Of a stretch of DNA of 64,000 bases, positions 47,557-58,548 are shown piece by piece. Position 1 is the stretch's first letter. Every line of letters begins with the position of its first letter. A program made the position numbers and the translations under genes. The DNA is from Cordylochernes scorpioides (lineage: Eukaryota; Arthropoda; Arachnida; Pseudoscorpiones; Chernetidae), in assembly GCA_030710605.1 (NCBI GenBank), contig CP092871.1:66421887-66485886 (forward strand), in the 5' to 3' direction. The notes beneath the pieces are model-generated. The model saw only the letters and a list, made by a program, of their open reading frames with translations, made no database searches and had not been told where the DNA came from.

Positions 47557-47592
47557 CTCAGGTCCTCTGTCGTGCAGATCCTGAGATTTGCC
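47557..47592 (-). CDS. Possible upstream small exon of the minus-strand gene
   Basis: 36 nt between a strong acceptor (GTGTGTGTTCTCAG) and donor (GTAGGT), reading GKSQDLHDRGPE in phase 0 with the exon at 45772. Supported by splice signals only. Confidence 0.25.
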
Positions 47593-48177
47593 CTGAGAAC
47601 ACACACACATATGTCACTGTACATCACACGAACAGAGCAGTATTAGGCCTTAAAGCACATCCACATTAATATCTCATTTAATAATATAGAAAGGCTTCCA
47701 ATTCAGAATAGAACGGTAGCTTTTGAATTTATTATTTCACGTAGAAAATGAGAAAATACAGAACGTATGGCAAAACAATTTATTTTGATCCAAACAATTT
47801 CAAACTTACTAACATCAAATAATAGAGAGGCAATAAGAGAAATATACTGAGTAACAATAATCTGTTGATTAAATAGTAATTAATTAGTCTGTTACCGTAT
47901 TAAACAACATCGACAAGCTCTTCCCCCATCTGATAATTACTTGAACTCTTAGTGCCATCTCCCGCCCATTACTACGGCTGATCTTTCAACGCACATGGCC
48001 GATTTTTTATTTAGCCGTGAACTCGCCGCATTCCTCTCCACTCTCAGGATCATCTCTTTTTAAAATTACAACATTCACAATAGCAGGACGTTTCTTTATT
48101 ATTATAATTTGGGGTTTTGAGCCCACAAGAGACCATTCAATGAAGAGCAGTTCGCTCGGAAGCTAACCCGATTCTTA

Positions 48178-48679
48178 TCTATATATATAAAAATGAATGT
48201 ATGTGTATGTGTGTGTGGTCTGTTTGTCCTTTATGCCTGACCAAACCACTCATTGGAACACCATGAAACTTTGGGAAGTTATTTAGTATAGTACTGGGAA
48301 GGTTTCTAGCAAATAAAATTTTTGAAATAACTTTTCGCTTTAAAATAATCAAGATAAATATTCTAATTTATCTGTTATAATTCAACAATCTGCTCTAAAT
48401 ATTATCATGATGATACGATGACTTTGTAATGTAGAAAATTAGGAAAGACAAAATTCAGGATGACACGGCAATTTATTTGAGACAAGAATAATGATACAAT
48501 TCCAAGGCAAGATACTATTCCTTTAACTTCCAATTACCGAGGGAACCAATTAATATTGATTTTATTCAACTTATCGAGTATTTTTCGAGGGACCGGGAAA
48601 AAATGTTCACTTTATCGAAAGATTCGTTAGACAAACTTTACTCGGGTAAAACCCGGGCGAAGCCGGGTACGTCCGCTAG
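48178..48679 (+). mobile_element. Nonautonomous Helitron (502 bp)
   Basis: A|TCTATATATATAAAAATG to CCCGGGCGAAGCCGGG, TACGTCCG, CTAG|T. Complete copy colinear with the reverse copy at 46865. Confidence 0.85.
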
Positions 48680-48738
48680 TACTAGCTAATAATCTCAATC
48701 TAAAAAATATTCAATACAAGCAATTTTAATATAATATA

Positions 48739-49175
48739 AAAGCCAACAATGAAGAATAAATGTAAGATAAAAAGCCAACAATGAAGAGTAAATATAATAT
48801 AAAAAGCCAACAATGAAGAATTAATGTAAGATAAAAAGCCAACAATGAAGAGTAAATATGATATAAAAAGCCAACAATGAAGAATGAATGTAAGATAAAA
48901 AGCCAACAATGAAGAGTAAATGTAATACAAAAACCCAACAATGAAGAATAAATGTAAGATAAAAAGCCAACAATGAAGAGTAAATATAATATAAAAAGCC
49001 AACAATGAAGAGTGAATGTAAGATAAAAAGCCAACAATGAAGAGTAAATGTAATATAAAAAGCCAGCAATGAAGAATGAATGTAAGATAAAAAGCCAACA
49101 ATGAAGAGTGAATGTAATATAAAAATTAACAATGAAGAATGAATGTAAGATAAAAAGCCAACAATGAAGAGTAAA
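48739..49175. repeat. 32-bp minisatellite in 64-bp dimers (14 units)
   Basis: Units of AACAATGAAGAATRAATGTA-AGATAAAAAGCC (A) alternate with AACAATGAAGAGTAAATATA-ATATAAAAAGCC (B), A/B without exception over 14 units. The preceding text (GCTAATAATCTCAATCTAAAAAATATTCAA) is Helitron interior, and unit 14 is cut by the next Helitron. Because 32 is not a multiple of 3, all minus frames stay open; those ORFs are artefacts. Confidence 0.95.
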
Positions 49176-49270
49176 TCTATATATATAAAATTGAATGTCT
49201 GTCTGTCTGTTTGTCTGTACTCTATAGATTCAAAAACCATACATCCAATCGCCGTGAAATTTTGGGATAT

Positions 49271-49456
49271 TGTAACATAGTATTTATTAATTTTATTATT
49301 TTTATTAACAGAGTGATCATTTTTATTTTTATATCTTGCGACTCTGTAAATTTCCCTCGTGGCTTATCTTTTGTTTACCTTTCTTAGTTTGTCCTTCGCT
49401 GAAATAAATTTTGTTTCCTCCTGAAGTTTTTGTCTTCCCTAATTTTCCACGTGGCA
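49271..49456 (+). repeat. Left LTR of miniature element
   Basis: 186 bp, with GAAATAAATTTTG as a polyadenylation signal. Confidence 0.85.
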
Positions 49457-49786
49457 TTTTGGTGGAGATGCTGGGTAAGTTAGGGAAGACAAACTGAAGA
49501 TCGCCGAGAAGACCTTGAAGCCATGGGTACTGTGATCTACATTTTCGGAGACTGACTCCAGGATTCCACCGCCGTGCCAAAGCCAAGACTTCCCTCGAGA
49601 TGACGATGTTCCTATAGACGATACGACGACAAAGCCGCTCTTCACGCCGCAAGAAAAAGGACGCAAAGGAACTAGGGACAAAGTTCCAAGACTTCGATGG
49701 AATCCTTGGCAGAAGCACGTCAGATCCATGTCAGTATCTGCAATAATTGATAGCTGTGGGTCACAGCTCCTATAGGGAAGAAGCTA

Positions 49787-50000
49787 TGTAACATAGTATT
49801 TATTAATTTTATTTATATAACATAGTATTTATTAATTTTATTATTTTTTATTAACAGAGTGATCTTTTTTTTTTATATCTTGCGACTCTGTAAATTTCCC
49901 TCGTGGCTTATCTTTTGTTTACCTTTCTTAGTTTGTCCTTCGCTGAAATAAATTTTGTTTCCTCCTGAAGTTTTTGTCTTCCCTAATTTTCCACGTGGCA
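49787..50000 (+). repeat. Right LTR of miniature element
   Basis: 214 bp. It is longer because TAACATAGTATTTATTAATT is duplicated at its start. Confidence 0.85.
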
Positions 50001-50557
50001 ATATTATTAGGTATATCACCGGGAAGGTTTTTGAAAAATAATTTCATGGATATCTTGAATATCCTTAGAGTTATTTGCAGATTTGTATATTTAACTCGCA
50101 AGCAGCGCCCCCATTGTGACGATGATAACAAGTTTTCTTATCACTAAGTTTGTTATCTTAAATATTATTTATCAAAAGTAATATTATCTCAGGATGACAC
50201 GGCAATGTGACACGGGAAAAAAATGTTCACTAGATAAAACTATGATTTTCTAATGTAGAAAATTAGGAAAGACAAAATTCAGGATGACACGGCACACAGG
50301 GACCGGGAAAAAATGTTCACTTTATCGAGAGATTCAAATTTACGAGTTTCAAATTATCAAAATATATCTTTTTTTTTTTTTAATAAGTTTTTAGAGAATT
50401 GTTTTAACAAATGTTCGCTAGACAAACCTTTACTCGGGTAAAACCCCGGTCGAAGCCGAGTACGTTTTATAAGTTTATAGAGAATTGTTTTAACAAATGT
50501 TCGTTAGGCAAACATTCACTCGGGTAAAACCCGGGCGAAGCCGGGCACATCCGCTAG

Positions 50558-51127
50558 TTATAAATAAAGGAACGGGTACCGCTAGTACAAGTTTCTGAAT
50601 TTCGTGATTTTTTAAAATAAGAACCAGTGCTTTTTGAATAACATAATAATATTATATCACTCTCGATTTTTGGGATGCTGCTGCAGAGCTGTACGTGCCT
50701 TGTAACGAAAGAATAAAAAAAGAAAAGAAAAACGGCGATGTCCGGGTAGGAAAGAAACATCCGTGACCTCCCTCCCCCGCCATGTAATCGGTTCCGATTG
50801 CGGCACCAAGTTGCGGCTGGTTGGGCCGTGAAATTACGCTCTTCTCGAATTTGTTGTCCCCGATCACCTTTAGAACTCCCGGCGGGAGATCAGAGAAAAT
50901 GGTTGAGAGATTTTGAGATCAGTAAATGTCTATTTCTCTTCAATTCTCTTTAACCTAGGTAGGTTGGTGGCTGGCAATATTTTTGTCGTCTCTTAGCTTC
51001 CTTTCTCTGGCTAGTCTTTTGATGGTATCGTCTTCTTCCCAAATTGTCCATGAATTCCATTCTCGACCTTCCTTTTCCCGGTCTTCCTTCCATACATATT
51101 CCCAGTATATTACACCTTTATAGAAAA
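50558..51127. other. Unassigned sequence with a GC-rich patch
   Basis: The patch 50760-50890 (CCTCCCTCCCCCGCC...GGCACCAAGTTGCGGCTGG) could belong to an exon or 5' region, but no frame could be assigned. Confidence 0.3.
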
Positions 51128-51720
51128 CTAGCCGAATGACCCGGGCAACGCCCGGGTTTTACCCGAGAGCATTTCCCCCCGTATGCGTATGTATATAAAA
51201 AAAAAAATGTTTTTTTTTTTTTTTCAATTACTATTCGTTACAATTATAAATTATGACCTGGCTTCACCCGGGATCTCCACAAGTGAATATTTTGCGTTAC
51301 GAATAATGCTTGAATTAAAACTCTTTATGGTATATAATGCAAACAAAAAATTATAATGTAAAGGATTCTAAAATATAGAAATACAATTCAAAAATTGACA
51401 TCAAAATCAGAATAAATATAAAATCTAAAATAATCGATAGTAAACTTTAAGATAAAATTACTTGAAAACTTTAAGATGTTTCCTTAAAATATAAAAATGG
51501 AAAGTTTTATAACGATATTTGAAATTTGTATTACTAAATCCTCCTGAAGGTGCAGCAGGCTTCCTGCCAAAACCGAAACCTATCTCCGACTTCGGTCACT
51601 GCACGCGTCCTTGTAATTCTCTCAGTTACCGCAATGGGGCGTTGGTTGCGATTAAAATTGACAAATCTTTAAATAATTCCAAGGATATTCGAGATAGAGA
51701 CTTGAAAATTTGACTATATG
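51128..51720 (-). mobile_element. Diverged Helitron, GGGCAACGCCCGGG type
   Basis: CTAG at 51128 followed by CCGAATGACCCGGGCAACGC; the hairpin differs from the main family but matches the tRNA-Gly Helitron at 58549. The 5' boundary is not clear; 51720 is an estimate. Confidence 0.5.
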
Positions 51721-52117
51721 TTTTTCCAGATACTTAACTCTATATAAATGCTGTTGAAATATTTCAGCCAGATTAGTTATGTATTGAGGACGTGCATAGC
51801 CGACAAACCTATATACAGTAGAACTCCTCAAATTCGGAAAGCTTGGGGCGCAAGGTATTCCGAATTTGAGGATTTTCCGAATTTGAGAGAGTTAGATTTG
51901 TGAATATTTATGTGGCATAAATAGGCATTTAGATGACTGAGACAAAGATTTTGAAGCATATGAACAATTTTAGGTTGAATATTATATGTACATTACATAA
52001 TTTTAATTACGATTTTTAATCAAATGTGCCTTGACTTTTATGAGTTTTGAGCATGAAACCGATGAAAAATAGTAAAATATTTTATTATGTATGTAATGCA
52101 ATTGATGGCCAAGTAAG

Positions 52118-52390
52118 TTATGGCTTGGCAAAGAAGTTGCTGATTGTTGTCTGTTTCTTTGGCTTGTTTAACAAAGCTTCTTCTTCTCTCATAAGCATAG
52201 TTCGAAGACTATTGATGGTGTTGTAGCTTGCAAGCATTTCTGGTTCAGTGCGCTTTTCCAAATATTTTAATGCAACATCCAAACTTTTCAACGCTTCGCA
52301 TCTGGGAACATCCGGCTCCAAACTGTCTTCAGTCTTTTTTACTTGTGAAAACTTTTTGACATCTTTTTCGGTAGAATCAACAAACTTTGT
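52118..52390 (-). pseudogene. Tigger transposase C-terminal end
   Basis: Reads CEALKSLDVALKYLEKRTEP, then EALLNKPKKQTTISNFFAKP, the C-terminus of Tigger-type transposases (ending KKQTTIxxFF). The catalytic DDD domain upstream is deleted. Confidence 0.75.
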
Positions 52391-52400
52391 AAGTTTAAGC

Positions 52401-52595
52401 TCAGACTTTTTTTATATCATAAACAGTTGTCTTAGAAATTTTATACTTTTGCATTATCGTTGTATAGCTTAATCCTTTTTTAATGTCACTAAGAACATCT
52501 AACTTTTCACCAAGCTTAAGAATTCGGTACTTGCCTCGTTTTTTGCCGCTCCTCTTTGGATGCCATTTTGTTGAAGAACAAACTTGTAAATGCAA
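52401..52595 (-). pseudogene. Tigger transposase N-terminal helix-turn-helix
   Basis: Reads KRGKYRILKLGEKLDVLSDI, then KKGLSYTTIMQKYKISKTTV, then YDIKK: the CENP-B/psq-type HTH of pogo transposases. It runs straight into the C-terminal fragment, so the whole core was lost in one deletion. Confidence 0.82.
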
Positions 52596-53107
52596 AAAAT
52601 TGAGAGTTGAATAAAATAATTTGAAACTTACAATGTCTGAAAATGTTTGATAATTTGAACTTTAGGTGAATCAACTTTGCAATAAAAAAATGCGTGAATG
52701 GCTTATGACGTAATAATGCTGCCTTCTTATTGGACAATATCCTAAACTAAGCACAAAGGTCAAATGAAACTGTTGATTTATTTAAGCTTTTAAAAAAGGG
52801 GATAAACCCCTAATTAGCGATTATAAATAATCGGTAAAAGTAAATTAATTAAACACTTAAATTAAAAATAAATTACTAATAAAAATTAAATAAAATAAAA
52901 GCAAAGCAAAAGTAAAAGTAAATAAAATAAAATAATGTTGAAATATCAACAAAATAAAAGCATGTGAAAATTGATTTTTTGTATGTAAAAAAAACATTAC
53001 AATACTTTCCGAATTTGGGAGTTTCCGAATTTGAGAATTTCCGAATTTGAGGAGTTCTACTGTACATATATGCGTAGACTTTATATATAGATATATATAT
53101 ATATAAA

Positions 53108-53810
53108 CTAGCGGATGTACCCGGCTTCGCCCGGGTTTTACCCGAGTAAAGGTTTGTCTAACGGACATTTGTTAAAACAATTCTCTATAAACTTATAAAA
53201 AAAAATAATAGATATATTTTGATAATTTGAAACTCGTAAATTTGAATCTCAGATAAAGTGAACATTTTTTCCCGGTCCCTTGAAAAATACTCGATAAGTT
53301 GAATAAAATCAATATTAATTGGTTCCCTCGGTAATTGGAAGTTAAAGGAATAGTATCTTGCCTTGGAATTGTATCATTATTCTTGTCTCAAATAAATTGC
53401 CGTGTCATCCTGAATTTTGTCTTTCCTAATTTTCTACATTACAAAATCATCATTTTATCTATTCTCCTAATATATATGTTGTAGATAAATGCTAAAACTA
53501 ACTCTGACTTGTGCGCAATTAATAGGTAGAAAATCTTACTTTTGATAAATAATCTTTAAGGTAATAAACTTAGTGATAATAAAACTTATAGATAAAAAAA
53601 ACTTGTTATCATCGTCGCAATGAGGACGCTGCTTGCGAGTTAAATCTACAAATCTGCAAATAACTCTAAGGATATTCAAGATATTCAAGAAATTATTTTT
53701 CAAAAACCTTCCAGGGGATATACCTAATAATATCCCAAATTTTCACGGCGATTGGATGTATGGTTTTTGAATCTATAGAGTACAGACAGACATTCAATTT
53801 TATATATTTA
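53108..53810 (-). mobile_element. Helitron, first of an abutting pair
   Basis: CTAGCGGATGT at 53108 and the family interior to CATTCAATTTTATATATTTA at 53810. Its 5' end directly touches the 3' CTAG of the next copy. Confidence 0.82.
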
Positions 53811-54499
53811 CTAGCGGATGTACCCGGCTTCGCCCGGGGTTTTACCCGAGTTAAGGTTTGTCTAACGAACATTTGTTAAAACAATTCTCTATAAACTTAT
53901 ATAAAAAAAAAATAATAGATATATTTTGATAATTTGAAACTCGTAAATTTGAATCTCTCGATGAAGTGAACATTTTTTCCCGGTCCCTGTGTGCCGTGTC
54001 ATCCTGAATTTTGTCTTTCCTAATTTTTACCTTACAAAATCATCGTTTTATCTAGTGAACATTTTTTTCCCGGTCCCTTGAAAAATACTCGATAAGTTGA
54101 ATAAATCAATATTAATTGGTTCCCTCGGTAATTGGAAGTTAAAGGAATAGTATCTTCGCCTTGGAATTGTATCATTATTTTTGTCTCAAATAAATTGCCG
54201 TGTCATCCTGAGATAATCTTACTTTTGATAAATAATCTTTAAGATAATAAACTTAGTGATAATAAAACTTATAGATAAAAAAACTTGTTATCATCGTCGC
54301 AATGGTGGCGCTGCTTGCGAGTTAAATCTACAAATCTGCAAATAACTCTAAGGATATTCAAGATATTCAAGAAATTATTTTTCAGAACCTTCCCGGGGAT
54401 ATACCTAATAATATCCCAAAATTTCACGGCGATTGGATGTATGGTTTTTGAATCTATATAGTACAGACAGACAGACATTCAATTTTATATATATAGAGA
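53811..54499 (-). mobile_element. Helitron, second of an abutting pair
   Basis: CTAG at 53811-53814 to TTTTATATATATAGAGA at about 54499, followed by T (A on the minus strand). It carries the same ends as the first, plus an internal repeat of the TTTTTTCCCGGTCCCTTG block. Confidence 0.82.
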
Positions 54500-55228
54500 T
54501 ATAGATAAATATATAAAAAGTGACTGGTGGTTTAAAACCAGCCGTTTTGCCGCCCGTCAATCGCATTTTGAGTTTGTTTTCCCCCCATCATTTTGTAGGA
54601 TTTTTCAATAAAGGGGCGAGTGTATGACTCTTTTCCATGAGAGTAAAAAGCTGTTTCAGTTGATGGAATTGTCACAATATCTAGCAGCATTAGTAAACAT
54701 CTTCCTTATCCTTAAACGTGCTTGTCCTCTTAACCTTAAGGAATGGACTGTAAGAGAAGGCGATGCCTACCTATCTCTGTGCTACAGTGAATGCTAGAGG
54801 ATGTAACCATTCTGGCCACTGAGGCAGAATGGTTAACTGGATGACACAAGTTATCCCAGGGTCACCGACGCCTTACAAGGTTGTCGCCTTGGGTACGTAC
54901 ATTTCTTACGGCGTCCTCATCCGATCCATGTTTACCCTCCTAGCATTTATTTTCCGAATCTTATAACAGATCTTTCAAAATATTATAGACTATGAAAATA
55001 ATATAACAGAGAGTTTTAAATTGTTATTTTGGTATCATTATGATTATTTGTCACTGCGGCCTTCTTGCGGTGCCACCGGGGCGACCTGCCTTCGGAGTGC
55101 CCACATGCAACATATTTCTTCCGAAGATATTCTATAAAACAAACTATATATATTACTATTACTGTATTTTAAAATGAAATTCTCTCTGTTCTCGTCATTG
55201 TAATGAAAACGGCCTCCTTATAACCGCG
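54500..55228. other. Unassigned sequence
   Basis: A few moderately GC-rich patches (54770-54900, 55055-55100) but no frame, splice-consistent exon or element that I can support. Confidence 0.35.
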
Positions 55229-55230
55229 TA

Positions 55231-56523
55231 CTACTCTGATCAAAAAATTTCGACACTTTGCTCATAAGTTTAAAAAGAACTTTATTATTCTACCAAATTC
55301 AAATTGTCCCCTTCAAAGTAGTCCCCGTTGGCCGCGATGCACTTCAGCTACCTTTTTTTCCAGTCGGCAAAACACCTCTGGTAGTCTGTTTTCGGGATAG
55401 CCTTCATGGCCTTCTTCGATTCCACTTCGATCTCATCTATGCTCTGAAATTTCCGACCCTTTAACTTTTTTTTTTAGCTTTCCAAAAAGGAAGAAGTCGC
55501 AGGGGGGTTGGGGAAACACAGAGGTTGAGTGGTCCTGCAGGAACTTCGAGATTTTGAGGGCTGTGTGCTCCGGCGCGTTATCGTGGTGGAGGATCCACGA
55601 CTTGCTCCTCCACAGCTCCGGCCGTTTCTGCCTGATCGCTTCCCTCAAACGCCTCAAAACTCCCAGGTAGGAGTCATCAGTTATTGTAGAGCCTTGTTGT
55701 TGAAATCCATGATGAACGATGCCCTGGTAGTCGAAGAACACCGTCAACATGACCTTGACTTTGCTGGGAGCCTTCCTCGCTTACTTTGGTCTCGGCTCAT
55801 TTTTGAAGCGCCACTCCGATGCCGGTTGGGTAGTTTCCGAATCAAAGCCGTAAATCCATGTTCGTCTCCAGTAATGACCCTCTTCAGCAATTCGGGGTCG
55901 TCGGTTGTCGCTTCGAGATTGAGACTGGCCGTTTCTTTCCGGGCGTTCTTTTGATCAAAAGTCAATTCTTTGGGAACGAGAACGGCGTTGAGACTTCTCA
56001 TTCCCAAAATGTCCTTCATTATCGATTGAGTCGACCCGAATGATATCCCTGCTTCTTCGGCGACCTCCCTGACAGTTATTCGTCGGTCTTCACGCACCAG
56101 TTCCAACACCTTGTCCACTTTTTCAGGCGTGGTTGATGTGGAACGGAACGCTCGTTGTCGGCGGTCTCTTCCCGACCCTCCTAGAAGCGCTTGTACCACT
56201 CGAAAACTCGTCTTCGGCTCATGACGGCATCCACGTAGGCTGTTGCAACATCCAAAAAATTTCGGCACCCTTGGATCCGTTTTTCACACAGAACTTGATG
56301 CAAATTCGTTGATCCTCCATTTCGGCGACTAACGAAATCGAAGCACGGGAAAAATGGCTTCAATTCGAACAGCCGCTGCTCGCGCTGTTGTGGCGCGTGA
56401 TTTTTGAAAATTGGCAGGTCTCCAAGCCAAGGGCGGCGCTTGCGTTTGCCACAAACCGGGAGAAAATATATTGAGTTTTCAGGATTTTATGAGCAAAGTG
56501 TCGAAACTTTTTGATCAGAGTAG
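55231..56523 (-). mobile_element. Mariner, copy 1 (1293 bp)
   Basis: TIRs CTACTCTGATCAAAAAATTT...CGACACTTTGC and inverted at 56486-56523, with TA on both sides. Transposase pieces on the minus strand cover most of the protein in shifted frames. The sister copy is at 61306-62632. Confidence 0.93.
55433..56330 (-). pseudogene. Mariner transposase, frameshifted
   Basis: Pieces show the second HTH ([20 protein letters not shown]), TGDEHGFTAL (first Asp), FFDYQGIVHHGFQQQG, LHHDNAPEHTALKISKFLQD and CDFFLFGKLKKK. Seven residues present in the sister copy between QPP and CDF are missing, reducing D34D to 27 intervening residues. Confidence 0.88.
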
Positions 56524-56783
56524 TATATTCTCCTAGGATAAATGGCCACTGAGATATCTACTGACTGTGTTGTACGTGTGCATATGCTGATTGCTGTCAC
56601 CCCCCTCACATTTGGTCTCCAGTTGGGAAAATGGGTGACGTCAATAAAGAATGGATTGCCTCACTTTCTAGATGTTCCATTTCTCACTTCAAATGACGCG
56701 CTCTTCTAATATCTGAAAAAAAAAAAAAAAACTCGGGATATTTGGGAGCAGCCATATATTCTTATATCTATAGGATTCTAATA

Positions 56784-57124
56784 CAGTGGACCCTCGGTTT
56801 GCGAGCATAATCCGTTCCAGAGCCATGCTCGTACTCCAAAACGCTCGTAGTGCGAAACTAATTTCTTATTTTTAATAATTGAAACTCGGGCAATTCTTCT
56901 TGCTACGAACAATGGCACAGTTTCCCACATTTTACATATTTCCCGAATCTGATCTGAAGGGAGGGATCCCAGTGAATTTTCACCCATCACGATTACGGGC
57001 AACCATCACGAGTTGCTCGTAATGCGAAATTTCACTCGTAATCCGAGGTAAAATTTTTCAAAAAATTTTGCTCGTACTGCGAAAAGCTCGTACTCCAAGG
57101 TGCTCGTAAACCGAGGGTCCACTG
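56784..57124. mobile_element. Tigger-type MITE (341 bp)
   Basis: CAGTGGACCCTCGGTTTGCG...and inverted GTAAACCGAGGGTCCACTG, TA-flanked. Repeated GCTCGTACTCCAA / GCTCGTAATGCGAA motifs inside. No coding capacity. Confidence 0.9.
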
Positions 57125-57490
57125 TATGAGGAAAATATTCGGGGGACCTTAAAATGTGATTATCAGAGAAAAATTTCCGTAATCATCAAATATTTGAGTA
57201 TTCCTTTTGGATCTTTGTGGAATTGGTGCAATCGGGGGATTAAAGAGGAACGAGTCTTTTTGAAATGTTGTCCAGGGACAACTCACACACACATGCATAC
57301 ATGGATTCGCCACGGAGACTTCAAAGCAATATAAATTTTAAAAAGGTAAAAGCTAATTCAGCGATAATAATGCCGATTAGATATACAGGAAAATCAAATT
57401 AAGACAATTGGTCGCATAGACTGATTTGTATGAAAGCAGAGTAAAAAAATGAATGCAATTACAGAAATTTAAATATATATATATATGATA
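57125..57490. other. Unassigned AT-rich sequence
   Basis: No ORF or element recognised. Confidence 0.35.
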
Positions 57491-58184
57491 CTAGCGGACG
57501 TACCCGGCTTCGCCCGGGTTTTACCCGAGTAAGGTTTGTTTAACGAATCTCTCGATAAAGTGAACATTTTTTTCCCGGTCCCTTGAAAAATACTCGATAA
57601 GTTGAATAAAATCAATATTAATTGGTTCCCTCGGTAATTGGAAGTTAAAGGAATAGTATCTTGCCTTGGAATTGTATCATTATTCTTGTATGGATGTACC
57701 CGGCTTCGCCCGGGTTTTACCCGAGTAAAGGTTTGTTTAACGAATCTCTCGATAAAGTGAACATTTTTTCCCGGTCCCTTGAAAAATACTCGATAAGTTG
57801 AATAAAATCAATATTAATTGGTTCCCTCGGTAATTGGAAGTTAAAGGAATAGTATCTTGCCTTTGAATTGAATCATTATTCTTGTCTCAAATAAATTGCC
57901 GTGTCATCCTGAATTTTGTCTTTCCTAATTTTCTACATTACAAAATCATCGTATCATCATGATAATATTTAGAGCAGATTGTTGAATTATAACAGATAAA
58001 TTAGAATATTTATCTTGATTATTTCTAGGCGAAAAGTTATTTCAAAAATTTTATTTGCTAGAAACCTTCCCAGTACTATACTAAATAACTTCCCAAAGTT
58101 TCATGGCGATCCAATGAGTGGTTTGGTCAGGCATAAAGGACAAACAAACAGACACACATACATTCATTTTTATATATATATAGA
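57491..58184 (-). mobile_element. Helitron with a partially duplicated 3' end
   Basis: CTAG at 57491; the first unit breaks off at about 57690 and a second terminus GGATGTACCCGGCTTCGCCC starts without the CTAG. The 5' end TCTATATATATATAAAAATG (minus strand) is at 58184 followed by A. Last part is near-identical to the copy at 46865 (GCGATCCAATGAGTGGTTTG). Confidence 0.82.
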
Positions 58185-58548
58185 TATACATTCACAAGCC
58201 TTTATTAAGACCTTTTTTTTTATCTTATGCAAAATATTTTCAATACTATTACTTCTATAATTGACCCTTCCTTTAAATAAGAAACACTAAGAAGTGTGTG
58301 AATAAAAAAAAAAAAACATTTTTCACGTCTTCTAAGTGTTAAGCTTTTTTTTTTTCACATCATAAAATGCGTGAGGGTGGTATTCGTCTGAAGCATCTCT
58401 CCCTTTTAATAAAAGCTTTAAAACGTCCTAGCGATATAAAGGCGGAACTAACGCTTTTTGGTTTGCCATTTATTAAATTTACTACCTGAATTATTATAGT
58501 TTTGTTGAATAACTTAATATATATATAACATATATATATATATGTATA

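Larger units (their letters stand above)
49271..50000 (+). mobile_element. Miniature LTR element (TRIM-like), 730 bp
   Basis: Direct repeats 49271-49456 and 49787-50000 begin TGTAACATAG and end CACGTGGCA; the ATAT duplication flanks the insertion (49267-49270, 50001-50004). A primer-binding-like TGGTGGAGATGCTGGG starts 3 nt inside the left repeat and a purine stretch AGGGAAGAAG precedes the right one. The 330-bp interior has no intact ORF. It meets the definition of a TRIM. Confidence 0.85.
49176..50557 (+). mobile_element. Helitron interrupted by a miniature LTR element
   Basis: A|TCTATATATATAAAATTG at 49176 and CCCGGGCGAAGCCGGG, CACATCCG, CTAG|T ending 50557. A second CCCCGGTCGAAGCCGAG hairpin at about 50445 shows internal duplication of the 3' end. 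The LTR element inserted at 49271-50000. Confidence 0.85.
51816..53062 (-). mobile_element. Tigger/pogo transposon, internally deleted
   Basis: The ends CAGTAGAACTCCTCAAATTC and (inverted) GAATTTGAGGAGTTCTACTG are flanked by TA. The minus strand encodes the N-terminal helix-turn-helix and C-terminal end of a pogo-type transposase with no catalytic core between them. Confidence 0.9.

Noticed and set aside
48700-49240. Three long overlapping minus-strand ORFs rich in Leu/Phe/His
   Set aside because: They are readings of the 32-bp tandem repeat in different frames. Periodicity, not coding, keeps them open.
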